Assembly (NCBI GenBank): GCA_016342415.1
Contig: JAEIOD010000001.1
Location: forward strand, 186,001-250,000
Length of the DNA stretch: 64,000 bases
Direction: 5' to 3'
From: Clostridiales bacterium
GTDB taxonomy: Bacteria > Bacillota > Clostridia > Peptostreptococcales > Acidaminobacteraceae
The notes under the pieces are model-generated. The model worked only from the letters and a program-made list of their open reading frames with translations, had not been told where the DNA came from and ran no database searches. Each line of letters starts with the position of its first letter. The stretch's first letter is position 1. This document shows, piece after piece, positions 54,985 through 64,000 of this stretch. Position numbers and translations under genes: made by a program.

Positions 54985-56952
54985 TTAAACAGCACTCTCA
55001 GAGTTTAATAATTCCATTTTACTCTCAGACGATTGTATCTGAAGAAGATTCGTATCTTCAATTATCTGTTCAGTAGTACTTGTTAGTTCGTCTGTTGTTG
55101 CATTAACTTCCTCAGTTGATGCCATAACGTTGTCAACATTTGAAGCCACTGTTGTAATCAGCTGATTCAATGCCAATGCAACATCATCAATAACTGTTAA
55201 TTGCGTTTGAACATCTTTAAAATTATGTTCTGTTTTTGATACTGCCACTTTTGATTCTTCTGCAAGTTTTCTTACTTCTTCGGCTACAACAGCAAATCCT
55301 CGTCCCAACTCACCTGCACGTGCAGCTTCAATTGATGCATTAAGGGCTAAAAGGTTGGTTTGATCACTGATATTTGAAATTGTATCGCTCATCTCACTAT
55401 AACGATCGATGCCTTTTTTTATATCTCTTAAACTGGTATTCAATTTTTCAACAAGATTTTCTACAGTCTTTACCTCAGAAGTGATTGATGAAACATCATT
55501 TGCATTTGAAGTCGTTGCTGATGATATCTGTTGCAGCGCATCACCAACCACATGCAATTTTTCAACCAAGTCAAAAGAAAATTCTTTTAACTGTGCTGAA
55601 ATTGCCTCATTATTCATTAACAGCATTTCAGTTTGTTGGTGTTCCTCATAAGATTTATTAAGCGCTTCAGTCGTTAACGCCTTCTGATATTCCCTGCAGG
55701 TTTCTGGTTCGTTTTGCTTTAAACATATTGCAATTGCAGCGTCTTCACATGTTCCATAACCACAAGCAGGGCAATCAAACGTTTTTTCAGTTTCGCTAAA
55801 TTTTCTTAAAGCAAGATAACCTGTTTTTATTTGTTGTTTGGCTTGTTTAAGATTTTCTATATATGATGAAGACTTGTCTACATAGCTTACTAAGTAGTCA
55901 TCTAGATTCAATTGGTTGGATAATTTCTTAACGAGGTCCTTTGGATCGTTTTTTGATATAATATTTTTCTTTTCTTTCTTTAAAGCTTCAGTTCTTTGAT
56001 ACAACATTGCATCCATCTGGTCCTCAGTTGGAAGCACACCATGAAACTCTGTACCTGTTCCAAACATACATCCTTCTGAACAATTCAAGATATCAATCAA
56101 AAGCGGTAAATCCTTTGGGCGATTGTTTATATTTGTAAGATATTTCTGTGCTACTTCTGGTCCTTCAATGCGTTTTATATGTAATCCTTTACCAAAGACT
56201 TGTTCAACAGATTCTCTTAAACCTCCAGGTGTCGGATACCAAAACCCAACCAAAGACGCTGGCGAATCATAGTCACACTCATTCTTATACTTACTTGAAT
56301 TTTCTTTTCTATACGCTTCCATTAATTTAGCAAAAGAAATGTTCCCTAACATTTCACCATGTGCTTCAAACTCATCGGTTTTACTGATACATGGTGAAAC
56401 ACCCCAGATATTATCGATTTTATGATTGAGTCGCATATATACAGCTGTACAGTGCATCGGAGATCCCACTGGTGATAAATATTTTAATAAGTTCGGATAA
56501 TAACGTTGAATCGATTCAACTATGGTTCTACAAGGTTGTGCAATCACAGTTGATAGGTTATTCTCTTTAATGGCTCTAACATATAACAGTGTTGTTATAT
56601 CTGCACCAAAAGAAGTATCCCATATGTACTTGACGCCCTTTTTCTCTTTTAACCATGCAAATACATGTTTGTAATCATTAGGATAGTTTAGTATGAATGC
56701 TGGTGCAACAACTAAAGATGCGTTTGATGTTTTAAAGAACTCCTGAGTATCATCTTCATAATACCTTGCATTATGTCTACAGGCATTAAGACAGGCACCA
56801 CAAGCAATACAGTTTTCATTTACAACATGCATTTTAAGTTCTTGGTCTGGTTCCTTAGAAACCATATTGGCATGTGCTTGTGGACAAGCGGCAATACACT
56901 TGTTACATCCCACACAGTCGGCAATATCGGTTTTAATCAATTCTTTTTTCAT
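54985..56952 (-). CDS. [FeFe]-hydrogenase-like cytosolic chemoreceptor
   Basis: A 655-residue soluble fusion. Two 4Fe-4S motifs (Cys13/16/19/23 and 48/51/54/58) precede an H-cluster domain (about 75-320) that keeps the four expected ligands: Cys141 (AQPCRTI), Cys188 ([11 protein letters not shown]), Cys291 and Cys295 ([11 protein letters not shown]). The flanking residues differ from catalytic hydrogenases: TSC-C/S-P becomes AQPCRTI and MPC becomes SPC. A third Cys cluster (C394, C397, C402, C410, C419) is followed by a coiled-coil MCP output with the hairpin tip at 530-567. No membrane helix or HAMP. It probably senses H2, redox state or a related gas and signals to CheA. GGGGGAGA lies before the start. 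Confidence 0.9.
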   Translation of the reverse strand: MKKELIKTDIADCVGCNKCIAACPQAHANMVSKEPDQELKMHVVNENCIACGACLNACRHNARYYEDDTQEFFKTSNASLVVAPAFILNYPNDYKHVFAWLKEKKGVKYIWDTSFGADITTLLYVRAIKENNLSTVIAQPCRTIVESIQRYYPNLLKYLSPVGSPMHCTAVYMRLNHKIDNIWGVSPCISKTDEFEAHGEMLGNISFAKLMEAYRKENSSKYKNECDYDSPASLVGFWYPTPGGLRESVEQVFGKGLHIKRIEGPEVAQKYLTNINNRPKDLPLLIDILNCSEGCMFGTGTEFHGVLPTEDQMDAMLYQRTEALKKEKKNIISKNDPKDLVKKLSNQLNLDDYLVSYVDKSSSYIENLKQAKQQIKTGYLALRKFSETEKTFDCPACGYGTCEDAAIAICLKQNEPETCREYQKALTTEALNKSYEEHQQTEMLLMNNEAISAQLKEFSFDLVEKLHVVGDALQQISSATTSNANDVSSITSEVKTVENLVEKLNTSLRDIKKGIDRYSEMSDTISNISDQTNLLALNASIEAARAGELGRGFAVVAEEVRKLAEESKVAVSKTEHNFKDVQTQLTVIDDVALALNQLITTVASNVDNVMASTEEVNATTDELTSTTEQIIEDTNLLQIQSSESKMELLNSESAV

Positions 56953-57019
56953 ATTCTCCCCCTACGTAACTCCAATTAATACAACTCTCAATCTATATTA
57001 TCATAAAAGAAAATAAAAA

Positions 57020-57046
57020 TAACGGTTTGTATTTTTCCGAAATTTA
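57020..57046 (-). promoter_or_regulatory. Possible flagellar sigma-28 promoter
   Basis: On the minus strand TAAA, a 16-base spacer and ACCGTTAT, partly like the SigD consensus TAAA-N15-GCCGATAA. It lies about 70 bp before the chemoreceptor start. Chemoreceptors are often SigD-dependent, but the match is imperfect. Confidence 0.35.
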
Positions 57047-57109
57047 TGCTAGGACCTACTACTAAAAGCTATTACTATAAACATCAATATTACTTTCTAA
57101 AAAACTGAT

Positions 57110-57430
57110 TCCAATAATTCAAAATAAGATGACTCCATGTAACTGAAACCATCTTATTCTGCGTGATTAAGACTTAATATGTTCGATCTCAAATCGATTG
57201 CTTCAATTTGTAAGTTATATAGAGCTGATCATCTGATTTTTTTATCAATCCATCCACATCCATAATCAAAAATAAAGATTTCTCCACAACGTTCCATTAA
57301 ATCAACTGACTTTACTTGTATCTTTCAATAGATGTACATATCCAACTCATTGATATGCCTATTTCTAAATTGATAACATTTCCAAACAGCTGTCGCATCA
57401 CGGGATTCAAAACAGGTCAATTGATTCAAA
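57110..57430 (-). pseudogene. Possible remnant of a methyltransferase gene
   Basis: Minus-strand fragments read CFESRDATAVWKCYQFRNRH, a TGA stop after INELDMYIY, then VDLMERCGEIFIFDYGCGWI and, after another stop, LEAIDLRSNIL. The 'DYGCG' and 'AIDLRSNIL' pieces have the spacing of the SAM-binding and acidic motifs of class I methyltransferases. Too broken to be sure. Confidence 0.35.
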
Positions 57431-57436
57431 AAAAAA

Positions 57437-57462
57437 GATGAATTCTCTAATATGGAGAACTC
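57437..57462 (-). terminator. Terminator after the DJ-1 gene
   Basis: GATGA-TCTC with GAGA-TCATC, flanked on the left by nine A that give a U tract on the minus strand. Confidence 0.75.
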
Positions 57463-57477
57463 ATCATTCACAATCAA

Positions 57478-58320
57478 TTACTCAAAAAAATGCTTATCCT
57501 TTTCTTTTAGTAACTTCATTAACTTATATGCAGTTTCAGCACTGGCATTTTGATTCTGGCCAGTTACAATATTACCATCAATAACCACCAGGTTTGCAAA
57601 CACATCTTTAAAGGCAACATTCTTTTGAAAATCAGCCCCAAGATTAATAAGTTCCGTTTCCGGATGCATTGGTGTTTGAGATATTTTTAATTCTTTAATT
57701 TGTTTATCTGTGACAGCAGTGATTTTCTTACCTTTGACAAGTGGTTCACCATTTGTTTCCTTTGCTTTCATAAAACCAAGTGCTCCATGACATACAGAAC
57801 CTAATAAAATACCTTCAGCATTAGCTTCAGTCAGTTTATTACCCAACACGTCACTTGTACCTAAATCGTAAGCCGCGCCCCATCCGCCTGCCATAAAGAT
57901 GATGTCATAATCTTTAAAGTTGACATCATCAATCAACAAAGAATGCTCCACTTTATTCAATAGAACTTTATCTTTTAAAAATCTGTTATCCGAAGGTGTT
58001 GCCAAAGGATATTTCATGCTTTTAGGTTCTATGGGAATTCGACCACCTTTAATACTGGCCAAATCTACAGTCATATTTGCATCTAAAAAGTGATAATAAG
58101 GTATTGTCATTTCAGACGAATAAACACCAATGACTTTACCCGTGTCTCCTAACTGATCATGAGACGTTGTTATAAGCAAAGCCTTCTTTCCAGTCAAATC
58201 CTGTGGATGTTCTTCAAAATAGGGATGTAAACCAAGTTTATTGAGAACCTTTGGTAAGCAGACGCCAATAACACCTGCTGTTAAAGCAGTACCTGTCATA
58301 AATATCAGTGATTTATTCAT
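57478..58320 (-). CDS. DJ-1/PfpI (Hsp31-like) family protein
   Basis: A 280-residue protein with an N-terminal hydrophobic segment (about 3-24) that may anchor it, followed by a DJ-1 fold. The nucleophile elbow is SVCHGALGFM with Cys177; nearby Glu and His support a Hsp31-type chaperone, glyoxalase or amidase. The fold includes ALLITTSHDQL and IIFMAGGWGAAYDLG. The ATG at 58320 has AAGGAG. Single-gene unit. The membrane segment is unusual for this family, and the true role is not known. Confidence 0.82.
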   Translation of the reverse strand: MNKSLIFMTGTALTAGVIGVCLPKVLNKLGLHPYFEEHPQDLTGKKALLITTSHDQLGDTGKVIGVYSSEMTIPYYHFLDANMTVDLASIKGGRIPIEPKSMKYPLATPSDNRFLKDKVLLNKVEHSLLIDDVNFKDYDIIFMAGGWGAAYDLGTSDVLGNKLTEANAEGILLGSVCHGALGFMKAKETNGEPLVKGKKITAVTDKQIKELKISQTPMHPETELINLGADFQKNVAFKDVFANLVVIDGNIVTGQNQNASAETAYKLMKLLKEKDKHFFE

Positions 58321-58456
58321 AATAATCTCCTTTGTCAATAAGTTCAACAAACACCATATGTTAACCATTTAGTTGGTTATTCTTCCCTTTATTACTACCC
58401 AATGTTTTTAGAAACTATCAATCACTTAATAGTGATTTTCTATTAATCTTAAAAAA

Positions 58457-58479
58457 TGATCCCTAAAAATTAGGGACCA
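58457..58479 (-). terminator. Terminator after the amylopullulanase gene
   Basis: TGATCCCTAA with TTAGGGACCA (loop AAA), followed by TTTTTT on the minus strand. Confidence 0.85.
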
Positions 58480-58499
58480 TTTCCATATTTGAACTATAG

Positions 58500-61400
58500 T
58501 TAGTCTATCACCACTTCAGAAGCTGCTTCAATGTACTTTTTAGCCCAATGTCCTTTTATATCTTTATAACTTGATTTGTCCGTTTCTTTTGAATTTCTTT
58601 TAATCAGTTTATTCATCATTACAACAAATTCACCTCTCTTTGTATCAGCTTCTGGTCTAAAAGTACCATCTTCAAATCCAGAAACAATTTCAGCATTATA
58701 GAGTTGATAAATAGCTTTTCCTGCCCAATGTTCCATCACATCTTTCACATCAACAGGTGTAGATGCTTTATTTGCCTTTGTTAGTTTCCAATAGTTTGAG
58801 AATACCACAGCTATCTCTGCTCTCTTAATAGGTTGGTTTGCTTTAAACGTATCATCATCGTAACCACCAAATAGTCCCAAATTCACAACCTTTTGAATAT
58901 CATCATAAGCCCAATGTGATGTTTTCAGATCACTAAAAACTGTTTGATTTTGATGGTCATCATCGGTTAACAACTTGGCAAAAATTGACGCGACTTCTGC
59001 TCTTGTGATACTTTTCTCCGGTTTGAACTCACCATCAGGATAACCACCTATATAGGCCTTTGAAATGGATATACTGGCTTGTGGTGTTGCTTCATCTCCA
59101 ACCATATAGACAATCACTGTACAAAGTGCTTTTCTATTCATATCCTTAGTTTTAACTGTGATTAAAGTTTCACCCACTTTATGAGGTGTTACCACACCAT
59201 TTTCATCTACTGAAGCAATCTCGGAATTTGAACTCGTCCATATGACTGCTTTATTTGTAGTACCAGAAACTTTTTCTGTCAAATCATAACTTGCCATCTT
59301 ATCATTCGCTTCAGTACCAATTTCTAATTCAATTCTGGTTTTATCAAGAGAAATACTTACCGATGGCCCTGGTGAACTGTTGTTACCTGAGTTTGATTTT
59401 GCCTGTTGTACAACTACAGTCGCTTCTACATTTAATCTGGTCATCGGTTGACTCTGAAGCACCTCATTCGGCAAAGCAAATCTTCCAACAGCCGTATACT
59501 GACCTGCAACATGTTTGTTATAATGTGAAATAGTCCATTCCAATTCCACTTCGTATGTTTTTTTAGAGTATGTCGTGACAGTGGTTGTCTTTGGTAAAGC
59601 CGATATCGCTAGAGTTTCTCTTGTATTGTATTGAACCGCTATATCAGATATTTTCTGAATCGATTGTATCATATCGGGTTGTATCTTATCGACTGCTAAA
59701 ACAAGCGTCCCACCCTCAGAAGCTTTAGGAATCTTCACCGTAACTTGACCTTCAGCTTCAACTAAGTATGTTTTATAACTGTACAGATCAATCAACTGTG
59801 TACCAACTTCATGATCTGTGGTAATCGTTTTTTCAAACTCTTCTTCACCTGTATTTAAGCCAATCAGCAACGTTTTATCATATTCTCTTTTAAATATTGT
59901 AACCTGATCTGTATCACTGACATAAACGGTTTGACGATTCCCTTTAGCAAATACTTCCGAATGGTCTTTTCTGATATTTAACATTTTTATATAATGATCA
60001 AATATTTGTTGGTTGAAGTTGTCATCTTCAGTATCAAATATCATATCGTATCTATTTTCTGAATACTGACCTGCTGCCATATCACCAGCATTCTTGCCTG
60101 TCAATCCAATTTCCTCACCATAATAAACAACAACTTGACCTTTTGAAGTCATCTGTAAAGAAGCTGCTAACATAGCATACTCTGTCAACTTTTCATCCGA
60201 AACATCAAATCTAGTTAAGAAACCATCTTCATCATGACTTGATAAAAACTGTCCCAAAGTAATGTTTTCATTTATTTGTGTGTTTCTTTCATTCAGTTCT
60301 TGTTCAATCAATTCAATTTGACCTTCAACAAATAGTTTTGCCTTCCACTTGAAATTAAAGTCCAAGATTGAATCCATTTGATCAGGTCCTAGGTAATCTC
60401 CTGTATTAGATAAGCTACCATCATAGTACTCACCAATCATTTTGAAGTTAGAATCCAGTTTTACCAATTCATTCTTAAGCGCTTGCCAGGTTGCATGTTC
60501 TATATGTTTAACGGTATCCACTCTAAAGTAATCTATCGTATCACCACGATCGGTTCTTGCCCGACTTAACCAATCTGTTTGCCATTGAATCAATTGATTA
60601 CGAACAGCAACATCTTCAGTTTCAAAATCAGGTAATCCTGCCAAGTACTGAGTTAATGCATCACTACCAGGAGTTTCTCTAATCATATCATCAAACACAG
60701 CACGTTCTTCTAATGTCGGCAATTTATCGGTGTCTAAAGTCGATGCCTCATTCATACCATAACCTGTATGGTTTACAACCACATCGACCATGACTTTAAT
60801 GCCTTTGTCATGCGCTTGATCTATCAAAGATTTAAAAGTTTCTATATCACCTAAATGTTCATCAAGTGATGTAAAATCCTTTGCCCAATAACCATGATAA
60901 CCATACTGAGTCCCTTCAAATGCTTTACCTTGGTTGAAATCAATATTATCTACAATTGGTGTAATCCAAATCGTATTGATTCCCAGTGTTTCCAAATAGT
61001 CTAATTTATCAATAATCCCTTGGAAGTCTCCACCATGGTAAGCCTCTAAATGAGATTTATCAACATCAGCATTGTTTGTTAAATCTCCATCATTAAATCG
61101 ATCAGTGACCATAAAGTATATAACCGCTTCATCCCAGTTAGAGTCTGTTACCTCATCTGACACATGTAATGAAACCGTACCAGTATGTGTATTACCATAA
61201 ATATCAACGACTGTTACAACAATCGATTTTATACCTGATGTTGTCGATACAATCGTGATGGCTTTTACATTTTGATCAATTGAAACATGGTTCTGCCCAT
61301 TAACTTCTGATAAATCTGCATAAATTTCTTTAATCTCAACCGGTATATTAGATAGAGTTTCTATTGATAATACAACACCTTCATTGATGCCAATTGTTTC

Positions 61401-64000
61401 TTTACTAAAACTTGGAGTAACAGTAATCTGTGGCAGAAGATACGTTAACACAGAAGCATCATCCTTTTGTTGTTCATTCCTTGTATCCAGTACTTTGGTT
61501 TCTACACCATCGACTGTCACTAAGAAATAGTATGGATGATCCCCTTCTGTCAAGTTCTCCATATCGAAATGATACATTGCATTGACTTGATCATAAGTCA
61601 TATCATGTGTTTGATCATCAAACACAAGTTTTACTCCATCTATTGAGTCCATATCATTGCTTCTAAATAACGCATCATCTCTATAATATATCGAAGCACT
61701 GCCATTTTCAATTTCTGGTCCAGTCAGCACTTTTACATAAGTAAACTCTCCTACACCAGAATATGAAAATACCTTCATAAACTCTACACCACTTGGTATA
61801 TCAATAAATCTATCGTAATCTGGATCCTTTTCGCTCCAATCGTTCTTTCGAATAATCGAACCTACTCTTAAACTATCAGGTGCTACTAAAAACTCAAATT
61901 CCAAGTATTTTTTACCATTTAGAACCGTCTCACCACTTGGGGTTATCGCATCATTGGTTTCACCGGTATCCCATAACCATAAATCCCAGTTGTCATAAGT
62001 TTCATCAGGACGGTAATAATATAGTTTAACGGTTCTTGCTTCATAAGCCTTAACTTCCAGTGTATATGTGTTTGTAATTAATCCAACAGAAGCTGTTATT
62101 TCAACAGTACCTGCCTGAATACCCGTTACAATACCATTAGAAACCGTTGCTATACTTTCATCTGAAGATGACCAATTAATGAGTTCACCCAGAAGAATTG
62201 CATCATTTTGATCAAAACATTTAGTCGTTAAATGAGTAGTTTTCGATATATAAACATCTGAATCACCCACTATTTCAATTCTTGTTAAAACACTGTCTTC
62301 TACTTGAATCGTTACTGTTTTTGTTAACAGCCCCGACTGTAATGTTACAACAGCAGCCCCTTCTTTAAGTGCTGATACTATGCCATCAACCACGCCTACA
62401 ACTGTTGTATCTGATGTCTCATACGAGATACTCTCACCAATCATTCTATTACCTTCTTGATCAACAACATAAGGTGACATATTGACTGTGTCTGTCGGTT
62501 CTAAATTATAAACATCTTTAGAGGTTATAATTTCAGTCGCTACAGGTGTATAATCAGCCTTTTTATTATCATACAGAATCATCATAGATAAACCTGAAAT
62601 TGACACTTGATTGCCTGTAAACGTATTTAACACTTCAATACCCGCTTCATCATTATCAACGACCACATGCCACTCTGTATCAGATGGTAAGTCTACAGTT
62701 TTGCTATCTGTATTACCATTATAGATAACTACAATATTTTCCCATGTATCATTATTGGCGTAATTCACAAGTTTGTATGCAATCACACCATCATCTTGTT
62801 TGTATGTAATCATATGCGTTGATATTTCATCATGTGTTTCCATCGTAAATGCAGGATGGGCTTTTCTAAGTTCTATTAAACCCTGATAATAATCAAAGAC
62901 AGGTTCATAACTGACTTTATTTTCCCAATTGATTTTATTGATGGTATCATCACTCTTATAACTGTTATGATCCCCTTGTTTACTTCTTAACATCTCTGAT
63001 CCAGCATGTAAAAAAGGAATTCCTTGAGATGTTAAAACCATACCATTGGCTAAAATACTTCTCTGAACGGTCTCATTATCAAATAAATTTATTTCTGTTA
63101 ATGTTTTATATGGTTCTGCTGCGTCAATGTGTTGAGTTTTTAATACTTTATCCCAAAGTACCAAATTATCATGAGCAGTTACATATGTAATCGATTCCAT
63201 TGGTGAATTTGTAAAATCAGTACCACCGTATAGACCTGTTACAACATCACCTAACGCATCCAATTTACCAGTTGCAAATCCTTTTGAATCACCGTCACTG
63301 CCACCTTTTATAGCACCACGTATATTGTCATTAAATACAGCGAAATCTTTATTCTTTTGAGTACCTTTTACCGTTGATACACCACTATATATTGCATTGC
63401 TGCCCGCAGTCCAAGGCTCACCATATACAATAATGGAATCATCAATTTCATGTTTTAGTTCATAAGTCAGTTCTTCCATGGTTTGTAGATCAATCAGACC
63501 CATTAAGTCAAATCTAAAACCGTCAATATTATATTCAGTAGCCCAATACTTCACTGAATCCTTAATGTATTTTCTAACCATTGGTCTTTCTGTTGCCACT
63601 TCATTACCACAGCCAGATCCATTTGTATAACTACCTCGGTCATCTGTTCTATAGTAATAACCCGGTACGATCTTATTAAACGGTCCTTCGTCCACACTGA
63701 ATGTATGGTTATAAACAACATCCATAACCACTCTTAAATCAGCATCATGCAACGCTTGTACCATTTCCTTGAACTCTACAACACGCGCGTAAGGATCAGT
63801 CGGATCACTTGAGTAAGAGCCCTCTGGTACATTATAGTTTTGAGGATCATATCCCCAGTTGAATTTTGGTTTAGAAGAAGTTGCATCATCTACAAGCAAC
63901 TCGTCTACAGTTTTAAAGTCATATACCGGTAACAGGTGTACATGAGTCACTCCCAATTCTTGAATATGATCAATACCTGTCGATTGTCCATTATAAGAAG
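58500..64000 (-). CDS. S-layer anchored amylopullulanase (cut by right edge)
   Basis: At least 1,833 residues; the N-terminus is beyond the window. Order: pullulanase-type GH13 with YNHTF, FRFDLMG, YGEPW and TAHDN motifs (to about 62560); two BIG2-like Ig domains (62550-62040); a carbohydrate-binding PUD/CBM41-like domain (62035-61730, NWDLWLWDTGE); a further beta domain; a second GH13 (about 61140-59930) with VNHTG, FRVDTVKH, GEYYDG and SSHDEDG; Ig and BIG2-like domains; and three C-terminal SLH repeats (about 59070-58500). Two complete catalytic sets cleave alpha-1,6 and alpha-1,4 bonds in starch or glycogen. SLH repeats bind pyruvylated wall polymer. No stop or start is seen between 63956 and 64000. 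Confidence 0.92.
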   Translation of the reverse strand, partial: SYNGQSTGIDHIQELGVTHVHLLPVYDFKTVDELLVDDATSSKPKFNWGYDPQNYNVPEGSYSSDPTDPYARVVEFKEMVQALHDADLRVVMDVVYNHTFSVDEGPFNKIVPGYYYRTDDRGSYTNGSGCGNEVATERPMVRKYIKDSVKYWATEYNIDGFRFDLMGLIDLQTMEELTYELKHEIDDSIIVYGEPWTAGSNAIYSGVSTVKGTQKNKDFAVFNDNIRGAIKGGSDGDSKGFATGKLDALGDVVTGLYGGTDFTNSPMESITYVTAHDNLVLWDKVLKTQHIDAAEPYKTLTEINLFDNETVQRSILANGMVLTSQGIPFLHAGSEMLRSKQGDHNSYKSDDTINKINWENKVSYEPVFDYYQGLIELRKAHPAFTMETHDEISTHMITYKQDDGVIAYKLVNYANNDTWENIVVIYNGNTDSKTVDLPSDTEWHVVVDNDEAGIEVLNTFTGNQVSISGLSMMILYDNKKADYTPVATEIITSKDVYNLEPTDTVNMSPYVVDQEGNRMIGESISYETSDTTVVGVVDGIVSALKEGAAVVTLQSGLLTKTVTIQVEDSVLTRIEIVGDSDVYISKTTHLTTKCFDQNDAILLGELINWSSSDESIATVSNGIVTGIQAGTVEITASVGLITNTYTLEVKAYEARTVKLYYYRPDETYDNWDLWLWDTGETNDAITPSGETVLNGKKYLEFEFLVAPDSLRVGSIIRKNDWSEKDPDYDRFIDIPSGVEFMKVFSYSGVGEFTYVKVLTGPEIENGSASIYYRDDALFRSNDMDSIDGVKLVFDDQTHDMTYDQVNAMYHFDMENLTEGDHPYYFLVTVDGVETKVLDTRNEQQKDDASVLTYLLPQITVTPSFSKETIGINEGVVLSIETLSNIPVEIKEIYADLSEVNGQNHVSIDQNVKAITIVSTTSGIKSIVVTVVDIYGNTHTGTVSLHVSDEVTDSNWDEAVIYFMVTDRFNDGDLTNNADVDKSHLEAYHGGDFQGIIDKLDYLETLGINTIWITPIVDNIDFNQGKAFEGTQYGYHGYWAKDFTSLDEHLGDIETFKSLIDQAHDKGIKVMVDVVVNHTGYGMNEASTLDTDKLPTLEERAVFDDMIRETPGSDALTQYLAGLPDFETEDVAVRNQLIQWQTDWLSRARTDRGDTIDYFRVDTVKHIEHATWQALKNELVKLDSNFKMIGEYYDGSLSNTGDYLGPDQMDSILDFNFKWKAKLFVEGQIELIEQELNERNTQINENITLGQFLSSHDEDGFLTRFDVSDEKLTEYAMLAASLQMTSKGQVVVYYGEEIGLTGKNAGDMAAGQYSENRYDMIFDTEDDNFNQQIFDHYIKMLNIRKDHSEVFAKGNRQTVYVSDTDQVTIFKREYDKTLLIGLNTGEEEFEKTITTDHEVGTQLIDLYSYKTYLVEAEGQVTVKIPKASEGGTLVLAVDKIQPDMIQSIQKISDIAVQYNTRETLAISALPKTTTVTTYSKKTYEVELEWTISHYNKHVAGQYTAVGRFALPNEVLQSQPMTRLNVEATVVVQQAKSNSGNNSSPGPSVSISLDKTRIELEIGTEANDKMASYDLTEKVSGTTNKAVIWTSSNSEIASVDENGVVTPHKVGETLITVKTKDMNRKALCTVIVYMVGDEATPQASISISKAYIGGYPDGEFKPEKSITRAEVASIFAKLLTDDDHQNQTVFSDLKTSHWAYDDIQKVVNLGLFGGYDDDTFKANQPIKRAEIAVVFSNYWKLTKANKASTPVDVKDVMEHWAGKAIYQLYNAEIVSGFEDGTFRPEADTKRGEFVVMMNKLIKRNSKETDKSSYKDIKGHWAKKYIEAASEVVID

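Larger units (their letters stand above)
56953..57477. other. Intergenic region with a gene remnant
   Basis: This stretch of about 525 bases holds a weak sigma-28-like promoter (57020-57046) for the chemoreceptor and decayed coding sequence at 57110-57430. No intact gene is seen. Confidence 0.6.

Overview
The window is AT-rich bacterial DNA using the standard code. The gene content suggests a motile, strictly or mostly anaerobic Firmicute of Clostridia type: SLH surface anchoring and lipoproteins, purine-rich Shine-Dalgarno sites (GGAGG) before most genes, sigma-54 machinery, a hybrid-cluster protein, an [FeFe]-hydrogenase-like sensor, c-di-GMP enzymes and a c-di-GMP riboswitch, and ferredoxins. 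I cannot name the genus. No tRNA, rRNA, CRISPR array, phage or intact insertion sequence was seen.

Layout. 1-1765: sigma-54 driven acyl-CoA operon (FabG-type reductase, MaoC hydratase, acyl-CoA dehydrogenase cut by the left edge). 1980-5132: a PC4-like protein, a deoxynucleoside kinase and a Cache-type histidine kinase. 5267-7178: sigma-A promoter, glycine riboswitch and terminator ahead of an ACT-domain protein and a UPF0210 protein. 7213-12000: SEC-C protein, a CheY behind a c-di-GMP-I riboswitch, a vWA lipoprotein, a small membrane protein and a DUF4003 protein. 12109-15314: an eroding operon of anchored proteins, with one clear pseudogene and a lipoprotein whose start is out of frame at a poly-A run. 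15484-23353: BRCT protein, DgkA, a periplasmic-sensor GGDEF/HD-GYP protein, iron alcohol dehydrogenase, class V aminotransferase, GNAT protein and a TPR protein. 23940-28284: sigma-54 operon with a YjiH-type transporter, an opine-dehydrogenase-like enzyme and its own sigma-54 activator. 28509-33232: a beta-helix protein with an XpaC-like tail, divergent from TelA, then a GAF-GGDEF protein. 33239-45032: M20 hydrolase, cupin, hydroxylamine reductase, a large C1A/S41 double protease, remnants of an SH3 protein and of a blaI-blaR1 pair, ferredoxin, an anchored propeller-like protein and an aminotransferase. 45321-54814: quinone-oxidoreductase-like enzyme, NAD(P)HX repair enzyme, M48 protease, a TetR regulator with two flavoproteins, Ada-AlkA plus Ogt, and a dihydrouridine synthase. 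54985-64000: an H-cluster-type chemoreceptor, a DJ-1 protein and a very large S-layer anchored amylopullulanase cut by the right edge.

Connections. Signalling runs through the window: two GGDEF proteins and a c-di-GMP riboswitch that should set the level of a CheY, plus a soluble chemoreceptor with an [FeFe]-hydrogenase-like input domain. Two nearly identical -24/-12 promoters, about 26 kb apart, tie the acyl-CoA operon and the opine operon to RpoN. Several decayed genes on the minus strand show recent gene loss.

The most unusual items are the hydrogenase-chemoreceptor fusion (54985-56952), the beta-helix/XpaC-like protein beside TelA (28509-30731), the riboswitch-CheY pairing (8384-8929), the glycine riboswitch on an ACT/UPF0210 pair (5267-7178) and the C1A-S41 double protease (37037-40162).
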